Assembly: GCA_964350695.1 (NCBI GenBank)
Contig: CAYGKM010000022.1
Coordinates: forward strand, 1-15,934
DNA length: 15,934 bases
Direction: 5' to 3'
Source of the DNA: TMED27 sp964350695
GTDB taxonomy: Bacteria > Pseudomonadota > Alphaproteobacteria > Micavibrionales > Micavibrionaceae
Part shown: positions 6,559-13,213 of the stretch, one piece after another
Numbering within the stretch: position 1 is the stretch's first letter
Layout of the letters: each line of letters begins with the position of its first letter
Position numbers and translations under genes: made by a program
Notes under the pieces: model-generated
What the model was told of the DNA's origin: nothing
Database searches by the model: none
The model's input: the letters and a program-made list of their open reading frames with translations, nothing else

Positions 6559-7119
6559 ATGATGGCACAAGCAAAATATAAAGCCCGTTACCAAGAAGTA
6601 TACGAAAAAGAAATCGTGCCCGCTTTGCAGGCAAAATACGGTTACAAAAACGTTCACCAAATCCCTAAGCTCGAAAAAATCGTGCTGAACATGGGTGTTG
6701 GCGAAGCGACACAAGACCGTAAGCACATGGATAACGCAATCAATGATATGACATTGATCTCCGGTCAAAGACCCGTCACATGTAAGGCGCGTCAATCAAA
6801 CGCATCTTTCAAGATCCGTGAAGAGCAGGCGATCGGCTGTAAAGTGACCTTGCGCGGCGCGCAAATGTATGAATTCCTCGACCGTTTGGTGACAATCGCG
6901 CTTCCGCGTGTTCGTGACTTCCGCGGCATCAGTGGAAAAAGCTTTGATGGTCGTGGTAACTATGCCATGGGCGTTACCGAGCACATCATTTTCCCCGAGA
7001 TCAACTACGACAAAGTCGACAAGATCCGCGGAATGGACATCGTAATTTGTACAACAGCGGCCAATAATGAAGAGGCCAGAGAATTGCTTAAGGGCTTTAA
7101 ATTGCCCTTCAAGAAATAA
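6559..7119 (+). CDS. rplE: 50S ribosomal protein L5
   Basis: L5 (uL5) binds 5S rRNA in the central protuberance and touches P-site tRNA and S13. The 186 residues (family about 178-187) show YEKEIVPALQAKYGYKNVHQIPKLEKIVLNMGVGEA, the loop SGQRPVTCKARQSNASFKIRE, RGAQMYEFLDRLVTIALPRVRDFRG, and the C-terminal MGVTEHIIFPEINYDKVDKIRGMDIVICTTA. Two adjacent ATG codons (6559 and 6562) could both serve as the start. The first is given, and the second (185 residues) is equally plausible. rpsN follows after 19 bases. Confidence 0.97.
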   Translation: MMAQAKYKARYQEVYEKEIVPALQAKYGYKNVHQIPKLEKIVLNMGVGEATQDRKHMDNAINDMTLISGQRPVTCKARQSNASFKIREEQAIGCKVTLRGAQMYEFLDRLVTIALPRVRDFRGISGKSFDGRGNYAMGVTEHIIFPEINYDKVDKIRGMDIVICTTAANNEEARELLKGFKLPFKK

Positions 7120-7138
7120 AGAAAAGGACGAAAACACT

Positions 7139-7444
7139 ATGGCAAAAGTTGCAATGGTAGAGCGCGAAAAAAAGCGCAAAAAGATGGTAGATAAATACGC
7201 CGAAAAGCGTGCAAAACTCAAAGCCATCATCAAAGACCAGACCATCCCTGCGGATGAACGCTTCCAAGCGACCCTGACCTTGGCAAAATTGCCACGTAAC
7301 GGTGCAAAAATTCGCATGCGTAATCGCTGTGCTTTGACCGGACGTCCTCGCGGTTATTACCGTAAATTAGACCTTTCACGTATTGCATTACGTGACCTTG
7401 CATCTCGTGGTGAGTTGCCGGGTGTTGTGAAATCAAGTTGGTAG
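7139..7444 (+). CDS. rpsN: 30S ribosomal protein S14, zinc-free form
   Basis: S14 (uS14) is a late-assembling protein of the 30S head. The 101 residues are the long form, and only one cysteine (Cys64, in RNRCALTGRPRGYYRK) is present. There is therefore no CXXC zinc ribbon: this is the zinc-independent (C-minus) type typical of Proteobacteria. The C-terminal signature LSRIALRDLASRGELPGVVKSSW is complete. The ATG at 7139 fits the family start MAKVAMVEREKKR and has AAAGGACG (7122-7130 region) upstream. An in-frame upstream ATG at 7067 lies inside rplE and is rejected. Confidence 0.97.
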   Translation: MAKVAMVEREKKRKKMVDKYAEKRAKLKAIIKDQTIPADERFQATLTLAKLPRNGAKIRMRNRCALTGRPRGYYRKLDLSRIALRDLASRGELPGVVKSSW

Positions 7445-7459
7445 AAGGAAACGCATAAA

Positions 7460-7858
7460 ATGACAATGAGCGATCCTCTTGGTGATATGTTGGCCCGTAT
7501 TCGTAACGGTCAGATGGCGCAAAAATCCGTCATCGACTGTCCGTTTTCGAAATTGCGCGAAAACGTTTGTAAAGTGCTTGTAGATGAAGGCTTCATCCGC
7601 GGCTACAAGGTGCAAGAACAAGACAACAACAAAAAAACAATGACTATCGAGCTGAAATACGCTGAAGGCCGCGGCGTTATCCGCAAGCTGAACCGTGTTT
7701 CAAGACCCGGTCGTCGTATATACAAAGGCAAAAATGATATGCCCCGTTTCTATAACGGTTTGGGTATCTTGGTTGTGTCTACACCGCAAGGTGTAATGGC
7801 CGACCACCAAGCACGCGCAGCCAATATCGGCGGCGAAGTCCTCTGTCAGGTATTCTAA
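7460..7858 (+). CDS. rpsH: 30S ribosomal protein S8
   Basis: S8 (uS8) binds the central domain of 16S rRNA and in E. coli represses the spc operon by binding its own mRNA near rplE. The 132 residues match the family. Landmarks are DPLGDMLARIRNGQ at the start, LRENVCKVLVDEGFIRGYKV, and the C-terminal RVSRPGRRIYKGKNDMPRFYNGLGILVVSTPQGVM followed by GEVLCQVF. The ATG at 7460 has AGAAGGAAACG upstream; an internal ATG at 7466 is possible but further from that site. rplF follows after 14 bases. Confidence 0.97.
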   Translation: MTMSDPLGDMLARIRNGQMAQKSVIDCPFSKLRENVCKVLVDEGFIRGYKVQEQDNNKKTMTIELKYAEGRGVIRKLNRVSRPGRRIYKGKNDMPRFYNGLGILVVSTPQGVMADHQARAANIGGEVLCQVF

Positions 7859-7872
7859 GGGAAGATTGAACG

Positions 7873-8451
7873 ATGTCACGTATTGGAAAACAACCGATTA
7901 CATTGCCTGAAGGCGTTGAGTTCACACTTAACGGTCAGGATGTAAAAGCAAAAGGTAAGCTCGGCGAGCTGTCTTTGAATGTTCACGAGGAAGTCTCCAT
8001 CAAGATGGAAGACGTCGCGAATGATGAAGGCAAAACACAAAAAGTTATAACCCTTGCCCCTAAATCAAACAGCCGCTTTGCAAAGCAAATCTGGCCGACG
8101 ATGCGCACACTCGTAAACAACATCGTTGTGGGCGTCAGCGAAGGTTACACCAAAAAGCTTGAAATCAAAGGCGTTGGATACCGTGGAAACCTCCAAGGTA
8201 AAACACTGGTTCTGGCTCTTGGTTTCTCACACGAAGTGAGATTCGACATTCCTGAAGGCGTAGAGCTTAAAATGGAAGATGCAGCCGGTAAAGCGACACA
8301 AACAGAAATTCAAATCAGCGGGATTGATAAACAGCTTGTTGGACAAGTTGCTGCAAAAATCCGCGGATTCAAACGACCAGAGCCTTACAAAGGTAAAGGT
8401 ATCCGCTACGCCGGCGAATTCGTCGTAAGAAAAGAGGGTAAGAAGAAATAA
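7873..8451 (+). CDS. rplF: 50S ribosomal protein L6
   Basis: L6 (uL6) sits near the factor-binding site by the sarcin-ricin loop. It consists of two repeated alpha/beta domains. The start MSRIGKQPITLPEGVEFTLNG and the C-terminal signature EIRGF-like KIRGFKRPEPYKGKGIRYAGE are typical. At 192 residues it is about 15 longer than the usual 176-178. The extra residues appear as insertions in exposed loops, around DVANDEGKTQ (about residues 47-56) and MEDAAGKATQ (about 134-143). The stop TAA overlaps the rplR start by one base (TAATG, 8449-8453), indicating translational coupling. Confidence 0.97.
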   Translation: MSRIGKQPITLPEGVEFTLNGQDVKAKGKLGELSLNVHEEVSIKMEDVANDEGKTQKVITLAPKSNSRFAKQIWPTMRTLVNNIVVGVSEGYTKKLEIKGVGYRGNLQGKTLVLALGFSHEVRFDIPEGVELKMEDAAGKATQTEIQISGIDKQLVGQVAAKIRGFKRPEPYKGKGIRYAGEFVVRKEGKKK

Positions 8452-8834
8452 TGGCTAAAGCATTAACATCAGCTCAGCGCAGAACATACCGCACACGTAA
8501 CAAAATCCGCCGCGTCAATATTGACCGCGTAGGAAACCGTGAAACACGTCCGCGTCTTTCGATCTTCCGCTCCGGCAAACAGATCTACGCGCAAATCATT
8601 GACGATATTCAAGGTAAAACACTGGCCGCCGCTTCAACTCTGGACGCAGGTTTGCGTGACAAGTTGAAATCAGGCGCAAACGTCGAAGCCGCAAGCGAAG
8701 TGGGCAAATTGATTGCTACGCGCGCGAAAAAAGCAGGCGTTGGAAAAGTAGTATTTGATCGTGGTCGCTTCTTGTATCACGGACGTGTTAAGGCTTTGGC
8801 TGAAGGAGCCCGCGAAGGCGGTCTCGAGTTTTAA
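8451..8834 (+). CDS. rplR: 50S ribosomal protein L18
   Basis: L18 (uL18) delivers 5S rRNA to the 50S subunit together with L5. The 127 residues (family about 117-121) have the basic N-terminal arm AQRRTYRTRNKIRR, the RPRLSIFRSGKQIYAQIIDD strand region, and the conserved end VVFDRGRFLYHGRVKALAEGAREGGLEF. The start overlaps the rplF stop by one base, and the ribosome binding site lies inside rplF (GAGGGTAAG). A 21-base gap separates it from rpsE. Confidence 0.97.
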   Translation: MAKALTSAQRRTYRTRNKIRRVNIDRVGNRETRPRLSIFRSGKQIYAQIIDDIQGKTLAAASTLDAGLRDKLKSGANVEAASEVGKLIATRAKKAGVGKVVFDRGRFLYHGRVKALAEGAREGGLEF

Positions 8835-8855
8835 GGGATATAAAGGATATATAAT

Positions 8856-9419
8856 ATGGCTCGTAATCAACAAGCAGATCAAGAACGCGAAGAACCGGAA
8901 TTCATGGAACGCCTGGTTGGCATCAACCGCGTTGCAAAAACCACAAAAGGTGGTCGTAACATGGCATTCGCCGCTCTTATGGTTGTCGGCGACGGCAAAG
9001 GCCGCGTTGGTCACGGTCACGCAAAATCTCGTGAAGTGCCTGAAGCGATCAAAAAGGCAACTGAGCAAGCTAAACGCAACATGATCCGCGTCCCTCTTCG
9101 CGAAGGCCGCACTCTGCACCACGACATTAAAGGTCGCCACGGCGCAGGAAAAGTGTTCATGCGCGCCGCGCCAAAAGGGACGGGTATTATTGCCGGCGGT
9201 CCTATGCGCGCCGTATTCGAAGCTCTTGGTGTGCATGATGTTGTTGCAAAAGCCATTGGCTCAAGCAACCCATACTCAATGGTAAACGCAACATTCGCAG
9301 CTTTGAAAGAAATGCAAAGCCCGCGTCACGTTGCAACCCGCCGTAACAAAAAAGTAAGCGACATTGTTTCAGGCCGCGGTGAAAAAGAAGCCGCTACTGA
9401 AGCCGCAAGCGAGGAATAA
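8856..9419 (+). CDS. rpsE: 30S ribosomal protein S5
   Basis: S5 (uS5) lines the mRNA entry channel with S3 and S4 and affects decoding accuracy. The 187 residues contain the double-stranded-RNA-binding-like N domain, FMERLVGINRVAKTTKGGRNM followed by VGDGKGRVGHGHAKSREVPEAI. The C-terminal domain has AAPKGTGIIAGGPMRAVFEALGVHDVVAKAIGSSNPYSMV. The final 20 or so residues form an acidic Ala/Glu tail (EKEAATEAASEE), longer than in E. coli (167 residues). AAAGGATAT (8842-8850) precedes the ATG, and the end of the gene carries the GAGGAA ribosome binding site for rpmD. Confidence 0.97.
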   Translation: MARNQQADQEREEPEFMERLVGINRVAKTTKGGRNMAFAALMVVGDGKGRVGHGHAKSREVPEAIKKATEQAKRNMIRVPLREGRTLHHDIKGRHGAGKVFMRAAPKGTGIIAGGPMRAVFEALGVHDVVAKAIGSSNPYSMVNATFAALKEMQSPRHVATRRNKKVSDIVSGRGEKEAATEAASEE

Positions 9420-9422
9420 GAC

Positions 9423-9764
9423 ATGGCTGACGATAAAAAAACAATACCTAAAAAACCTGCAGCGAAAAAGCCTGCTGCTAAAAAAGCAGCGCCGAAGGCA
9501 GCAAGCACAAAAGCAGCCGCCCCTAAAGCCGAAGCTAAAAAGCCGGCCGCTAAGAAACCTGCTGCTAAAAAAGCGCCGTCAGGAAAAACTGTAACCGTTA
9601 CACAAATCGGCTCACCGATCGGACGTAAAAGCTATCAACGTGCTACATTGATCGGCCTTGGCCTGAACAAAATGCACCGTACACGCACACTCGAAGACAC
9701 ACCGTCTGTGCGCGGCATGATCCGTAAAGTGCACCACTTGGTAAAGGTTGAAGACGCTGCATAA
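9423..9764 (+). CDS. rpmD: 50S ribosomal protein L30 with Lys/Ala/Pro-rich N-terminal extension
   Basis: L30 (uL30) is a small 50S surface protein, normally about 58-62 residues. Here residues about 54-113 are a complete L30: GKTVTVTQIGSPIGRKSYQR, ATLIGLGLNKMHRTRTLED, SVRGMIRKVHHLVKVED. They are preceded by some 53 residues containing 17 lysines and only three acidic residues. KK pairs recur at 5, 10, 15, 20, 39, 44 and 49 with PAA between, a five-residue repeat. The extension must be translated with the core: GAGGAA (9411-9416) is correctly spaced for the ATG at 9423, and no in-frame ATG, GTG or TTG lies just before the core. In-frame DNA repeats support growth by slippage or unequal exchange. 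Confidence 0.95.
   Translation: MADDKKTIPKKPAAKKPAAKKAAPKAASTKAAAPKAEAKKPAAKKPAAKKAPSGKTVTVTQIGSPIGRKSYQRATLIGLGLNKMHRTRTLEDTPSVRGMIRKVHHLVKVEDAA
9471..9574 (+). repeat. In-frame direct repeat in the rpmD extension
   Basis: CCTGCTGCTAAAAAAGC occurs at 9471-9487 and again at 9558-9574. The copies are 87 bases (29 codons) apart and in the same frame, each encoding PAAKKA. A related copy, CCGGCCGCTAAGAAA, lies directly before the second. The repeat builds the KKPAA tail of L30. Confidence 0.85.
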
Positions 9765-9786
9765 GCGATTTTAAAGGAACAAAGTT

Positions 9787-10296
9787 ATGAAACTGAATGA
9801 ATTAAAACCACAAGAAGGCTCTACCAAAAACCGCATGCGCGTTGGCCGCGGTATTGGTTCAGGCAAAGGTAAAACCTCTGGCTCCGGTCAAAAAGGTCAA
9901 AAATCCCGCTCAGGCGTTGCGATTAATGGCTTCGAAGGCGGACAAATGCCTATCTATATGCGTATGCCGAAAAGTGGTTTCAACAACAAGAAATTCACTA
10001 AAAACTACGCTGAGCTTACAACAGGTAAACTTCAAGCGGCTATCGATTCTAAGAAAATCGATGCAAGCAAAGCAATTGATGAAGCCATGTTGCTTGCAGC
10101 GGGCGTCGTAAGCAAAAAGCTTGACGGTGTGAAGCTTCTGACTAAAGGCGATTTGAAAGCCAAAGTTCAGCTGACAATCTCTGCAACGACTAAATCAGCA
10201 GCCGCGGCAGTAGAAAAGGCAGGCGGCAAGCTCGAGATCCTCGAAAAGACAGTTGCCCCGATCAAAAACAAGAGAAAAGACGCGCTTAATAAATAA
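9787..10296 (+). CDS. rplO: 50S ribosomal protein L15
   Basis: L15 (uL15) is an assembly protein of the 50S subunit that spans several 23S rRNA domains. The 169 residues (family about 144-165) start with MKLNELKPQEGSTKNRMRVGRGIGSGKGKTSGSGQKGQKSR in overview: the Gly/Lys-rich arm at residues 20-45 is typical. GFEGGQMPIYMRMPKSGF (about 49-66) follows, then the globular domain with VKLLTKGDLKAKVQLTISATTKSAAAAVEKAGGKLEI. The C-terminus is a short basic tail, KNKRKDALNK. The start has TAAAGGAAC upstream. Unusually, an intrinsic terminator and a foreign-looking gene follow instead of secY. Confidence 0.97.
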   Translation: MKLNELKPQEGSTKNRMRVGRGIGSGKGKTSGSGQKGQKSRSGVAINGFEGGQMPIYMRMPKSGFNNKKFTKNYAELTTGKLQAAIDSKKIDASKAIDEAMLLAAGVVSKKLDGVKLLTKGDLKAKVQLTISATTKSAAAAVEKAGGKLEILEKTVAPIKNKRKDALNK

Positions 10297-10317
10297 GCCT
10301 CTAATCTCACTGAATTT

Positions 10318-10352
10318 AAAAAGCCCTGAAGGACATTTCGGGGCTTTTTGTT
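10318..10352. terminator. Intrinsic terminator after rplO
   Basis: AAAAAGCCCTGAA (10318-10330) pairs with TTCGGGGCTTTTT (10337-10349) around a six-base loop (GGACAT). This is a 13-bp stem with one T-G wobble, ending in a run of five T on the + strand. The opposite arm starts with A's, so it could also act on - strand transcripts. It lies 22 bases after the rplO stop and should end or reduce transcription of the spc genes before the next gene. Confidence 0.85.
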
Positions 10353-10397
10353 ATCTCTGCTCCTGCACAAAATTTCCGCCCGGCTTTCCGCCCGTGA

Positions 10398-10403
10398 TAT
10401 AAT
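10398..10403 (+). promoter_or_regulatory. Perfect -10 box next to the 10410 start codon
   Basis: TATAAT (10398-10403) matches the sigma70 -10 consensus exactly. Only a weak -35 (TTTCCG at 10373-10378 or a shifted version) is seen at a usable distance. A start site about seven bases downstream would fall on the ATG at 10410, giving a leaderless message. No Shine-Dalgarno sequence is visible before that ATG, which agrees. Promoter activity is inferred. Confidence 0.5.
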
Positions 10404-10409
10404 ATAAAG

Positions 10410-11090
10410 ATGATCTTTCGGTTGCTTATATTGGTGTGTGTATGGCTGCTGTCCTTGGGGGCTGCGCAAGCGCAAAGCCTGTCATGCGCCCCCAAATCGG
10501 TGAATGTTTCCGTTGAAACATCGACAGCGCCCACGGAATACATAAAAACCCAATCTTCCGCCGATTTAACCAAGCTGCACGGGCAGGGCGCCCAAAATAT
10601 AGCCGTCGGCGGGCTAGGCGGCGGCTTGCTGGGCTTCAAAACCGAGGTAAGATTTGAAATCCTGACCAGAGGGCGCAACTCTTGCGTCACAATGAAGGAT
10701 CTGGACATAGAGTTTTTTGCCAAACCGACCATCCATATCGCCAGCAATTTTCGCCGCGGCACCTGTGAATATAACGCCGTTCATGCCCATGAAAAAAAAC
10801 ACGTGCGCGAGCTTCTGAAATTTGTCCGTGAGGTCAGCCCCGATGTCAGGGCGCATATAAAAGATAAGATCCGCCGTATGCAAACCGCAATAGGCCCGAT
10901 CCAAAACGCCGAGATTCAAAACGCGCAGGAATTTATGCAAGATATTATCATCAAGGACATTGAAGCCCTGAATGCCGAACTCATCCCCATTCTCTCCGAA
11001 CGCCAGCAAGCCATAGATAATCCGCGCGAATATCGCGATGTCTCCGATAAGTGTAAAGATTGGAACAAAAAGCTCTATCAGGATCGCTGA
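10410..11090 (+). CDS. Secreted HExxH protein, putative DUF922-like zinc protease
   Basis: This 226-residue protein is not a ribosomal protein and I cannot name it. Residues 1-21 look like a Sec signal peptide: a hydrophobic stretch ILVCVWLLSLGA and the cleavage motif AQA at 19-21. The mature part has four cysteines (26, 92, 119, 215), possibly two disulfides. A zinc-binding motif HEKKH lies at residues 127-131 within CEYNAVHAHEKKHVRELL, with an additional His125. The rest is helical and charged. The pattern of a Gly/Thr-rich segment, a cysteine, a short extended region and then HExxH resembles the DUF922 putative Zn-dependent protease family; this is tentative. Codon use differs from the neighbours (7 of 20 Ile codons are ATA, several GGG, stop TGA), as expected for a weakly expressed gene. 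No upstream in-frame start codon other than ATA exists before a stop at 10395. Confidence 0.85.
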   Translation: MIFRLLILVCVWLLSLGAAQAQSLSCAPKSVNVSVETSTAPTEYIKTQSSADLTKLHGQGAQNIAVGGLGGGLLGFKTEVRFEILTRGRNSCVTMKDLDIEFFAKPTIHIASNFRRGTCEYNAVHAHEKKHVRELLKFVREVSPDVRAHIKDKIRRMQTAIGPIQNAEIQNAQEFMQDIIIKDIEALNAELIPILSERQQAIDNPREYRDVSDKCKDWNKKLYQDR

Positions 11091-11125
11091 AACAATCTTT
11101 CACGGGATATTTAACGCATTCCCTC

Positions 11126-11154
11126 TTGTCGCCTGCACATGTTTTCTTTATGAA
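11126..11154 (+). promoter_or_regulatory. Possible promoter in front of secY
   Basis: TTGTCG (11126-11131) and TATGAA (11149-11154) are 17 bases apart, each matching 4/6 of the sigma70 hexamers. The secY-adk pair would need a new promoter if the terminator at 10318-10352 is efficient, unless the promoter of the 10410 gene reads through. The match itself is modest. Confidence 0.3.
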
Positions 11155-11198
11155 TGATGCATCCAAACTCTAAGTAATTTTTAAAGAAAGAGCATGTG

Positions 11199-12551
11199 AT
11201 GGCATCAGCCGCAGAACAACTCGCAAAGAACGCCAATTGGGGCGCCCTCGCCAAAGCCACAGATCTTAAAAAGCGCCTGCTTTTTGTTATGGGCGCATTA
11301 TTGGTATACCGCCTCGGAACATATATTCCCGTTCCCGGCATTGACCCCCATGTATGGAACGAGATTTTCACGCAAAAAAGCGGCGGTATCTTGGATATGT
11401 TCAACATGTTCTCCGGGGGTGCGCTCTCGCGTATGACAATTTTCGCGCTGAACATCATGCCCTATATTTCGGCCTCGATTATCATGCAACTCGCCACGGC
11501 CATGTCGCCGCAGCTTGAAGCCTTGAAAAAAGAAGGCGAGATGGGTCGCACAAAAATCAACCAATACACGCGGCTTTTGACCGTGCTTCTGGCCACTGTG
11601 CAGGGTTACGGCCTTGCTGTGGGCTTGGAAAGCATGCAAGGGACAACCGGCTCTGCCGTGATTGATCCGGGCATGTTCTTCCGTATTTCCACTGTTTTGA
11701 CTATTGTCGGCGGAACCATGTTCCTGATGTGGCTCGGTGAGCAAATTACTGCCCGCGGCATCGGTAACGGGATCTCTTTGATCATCTTCGCGGGGATCGT
11801 CGCCGAACTGCCACGCGCCATCGCCAGCACTCTGGAGCTAAGCCGCCAAGGAACCTTCAGCGGTTTCGAGCTTCTCTTCCTCTTTGTGATGGTGACAGGC
11901 GTTATCGCATTCATCGTATTCATTGAACGCGCCCATAGACGCGTCGTTGTGCAATATCCGAAACGCCAGCAAGGCAACAAGATGATGGGCGGGGAGAGCA
12001 ACCACATCCCGCTTAAACTCAATACATCAGGGGTTATTCCGCCGATTTTCGCCTCATCGCTTCTCTTGCTACCACTCACCTTGGTAGGCTTCAGCGGCGC
12101 AGATGGCGGCGATTTTACAGCCACGATCGCACAATACCTACAGCACGGCACGCCGCTCTATATGTTGCTTTACGGGGGCTTAATCGCGTTCTTCTGCTTC
12201 TTCTACACGGCTATTGTTTTCAATCCGGAAGAAAACGCTGACATGCTCCGCAAATATGGCGGTTTTGTACCCGGCATTCGCCCCGGTAAACAAACCGCAG
12301 ATCACATTGATGCTATTCTCACACGTATCACCGTCATCGGCGCGGCCTATCTGGTCTTTATCTGTTTGTTGCCCGAATTCCTGATCTCGAAATACAACAT
12401 GCCGTTTTATTTCGGCGGAACATCGCTCTTGATTGTGGTCACGGTAACAATGGATACTGTTTCTCAAATTCACTCACATATGGTCGCGCACCAATATGAA
12501 GGCTTAATGAAAAAGACAAAATTGCGCGGACGCCGTGGCGGACGTCTCTAA
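11199..12551 (+). CDS. secY: Protein translocase subunit SecY
   Basis: SecY is the pore-forming subunit of the SecYEG channel in the inner membrane and moves unfolded proteins across or into it with SecA or the ribosome. The 450 residues contain about ten hydrophobic segments. Early blocks are LFVMGALLVYRLGTYIPVPG and FNMFSGGALSRMTIFALNIMPYISASIIMQL. The middle has EQITARGIGNGISLIIFAGI, and the basic cytosolic loop ERAHRRVVVQYPKRQ follows. The end is DTVSQIHSHMVAHQYEGLMKK plus an Arg-rich tail. The ATG at 11199 matches the alphaproteobacterial start MASAAEQLA; a GTG directly before it (11196) is an in-frame alternative adding one residue. AAAGAAAGAG precedes it. adk follows after 13 bases. 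Confidence 0.98.
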   Translation: MASAAEQLAKNANWGALAKATDLKKRLLFVMGALLVYRLGTYIPVPGIDPHVWNEIFTQKSGGILDMFNMFSGGALSRMTIFALNIMPYISASIIMQLATAMSPQLEALKKEGEMGRTKINQYTRLLTVLLATVQGYGLAVGLESMQGTTGSAVIDPGMFFRISTVLTIVGGTMFLMWLGEQITARGIGNGISLIIFAGIVAELPRAIASTLELSRQGTFSGFELLFLFVMVTGVIAFIVFIERAHRRVVVQYPKRQQGNKMMGGESNHIPLKLNTSGVIPPIFASSLLLLPLTLVGFSGADGGDFTATIAQYLQHGTPLYMLLYGGLIAFFCFFYTAIVFNPEENADMLRKYGGFVPGIRPGKQTADHIDAILTRITVIGAAYLVFICLLPEFLISKYNMPFYFGGTSLLIVVTVTMDTVSQIHSHMVAHQYEGLMKKTKLRGRRGGRL

Positions 12552-12564
12552 GGGAGAAAAAACT

Positions 12565-13134
12565 ATGAATTTAATAATGTTTGGTCCGCCGGGAGCCGGA
12601 AAAGGCACACAGGCAAAGCTGCTTCAAAATAAACACCGCATTAAACAACTTTCTACCGGTGATATGCTGCGCGGCGAAGTCGCCAGCCAAAGCCTTCTGG
12701 GTAAGCGTTTGAAAGACATTATGGATTCAGGCGAGCTTGTTTCCGACGAAATTATCATCGAGCTGATCGCAAATTGCATCTCCGAGCGTGAATGCGAAAA
12801 GGGGTTCATCCTTGATGGCTTCCCCCGCACGGTCGCGCAGGCCGAGGCGCTTGATAAAATGCTCACCGATATGAACCGCAAAATTGATCACGTCATTGTC
12901 CTTAAAGTCGATGAAGACGAACTCATCAACCGCATCCTTGCCCGCTCCGCGGAAACCGGCGGCGCGCGCAGCGATGACAACGCCGAAACCCTCAAGAAAC
13001 GCCTAGAAGTCTATAACGCCCAAACAGCGCCCGTACTGCCATATTACAAAGGCCGCGGCGTAATGCGTGAGATCGATGGAATGGCAGAAATCGACGCCGT
13101 AACCGCGCAAATCGAAGACGTTTTGGCAGCCTAG
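12565..13134 (+). CDS. adk: Adenylate kinase, short-LID form
   Basis: Adenylate kinase interconverts ATP + AMP and two ADP in the cytoplasm. The 189 residues begin with the P-loop GPPGAGKGTQ (7-16). The AMP-binding part has STGDMLRGEV (30-39) and the DGFPRT motif is at 84-89. The LID is the short type: ARSAETGGARSDDNAETLKKRL lacks the 25-30 extra residues and any zinc cysteines of the long form, as is common in Alphaproteobacteria. Arg127 and Arg135 are candidate phosphate-binding residues. The start at 12565 follows AAGGGAGAA; an in-frame GTG at 12535 overlaps secY and adds ten non-family residues, so it is rejected. Its place between secY and rpsM is typical for Alphaproteobacteria. Confidence 0.97.
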   Translation: MNLIMFGPPGAGKGTQAKLLQNKHRIKQLSTGDMLRGEVASQSLLGKRLKDIMDSGELVSDEIIIELIANCISERECEKGFILDGFPRTVAQAEALDKMLTDMNRKIDHVIVLKVDEDELINRILARSAETGGARSDDNAETLKKRLEVYNAQTAPVLPYYKGRGVMREIDGMAEIDAVTAQIEDVLAA

Positions 13135-13154
13135 CATTTCTGCGCATTATTTCC

Positions 13155-13182
13155 TTGACGGATGCCCCAAAATCCTTATATT
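13155..13182 (+). promoter_or_regulatory. Sigma70-type promoter for rpsM-rpsK-rpoA-rplQ
   Basis: TTGACG (13155-13160) and TATATT (13177-13182) are separated by 16 bases and each match 5/6 of the consensus. This is the best promoter in the window. It lies 20 bases after the adk stop and would start transcription near 13190, leaving a leader of about 115 bases. This makes the alpha operon an independently transcribed unit. Confidence 0.7.
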
Positions 13183-13213
13183 CCGCGTGTATCTTGATAT
13201 TTCGAGATAAATT

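Noticed and set aside
8850..8855. Perfect TATAAT just before the rpsE start
   Set aside because: It touches the ATG, so transcription would begin inside the gene. The rpsE ribosome binding site AAAGGAT directly upstream explains the region better.
8670..9236. 188-codon open frame on the - strand
   Set aside because: It overlaps rplR and rpsE completely, its translation resembles no family I know, and its codon pattern is that of a shadow of two real genes.
9423..9581. rpmD extension as a sequencing frameshift or a separate small gene
   Set aside because: The frame is continuous with the L30 core, there is no internal stop or core-proximal start, and the ribosome binding site fits only the long form.
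10316..10762. 148-codon open frame on the - strand across the terminator and the start of the HExxH gene
   Set aside because: It would run through the terminator stem, and the + strand frame has a clear signal peptide and motif, so the + frame is the real gene.
11088..11102. Small inverted repeat TGAAA-TTTCA after the 10410 gene as a terminator
   Set aside because: Only five AT-rich pairs and no T run follow; too weak to call.
12535..12564. Longer adk starting at GTG 12535 and overlapping secY
   Set aside because: The added ten residues are not part of the kinase fold, and AAGGGAGAA supports the ATG at 12565.
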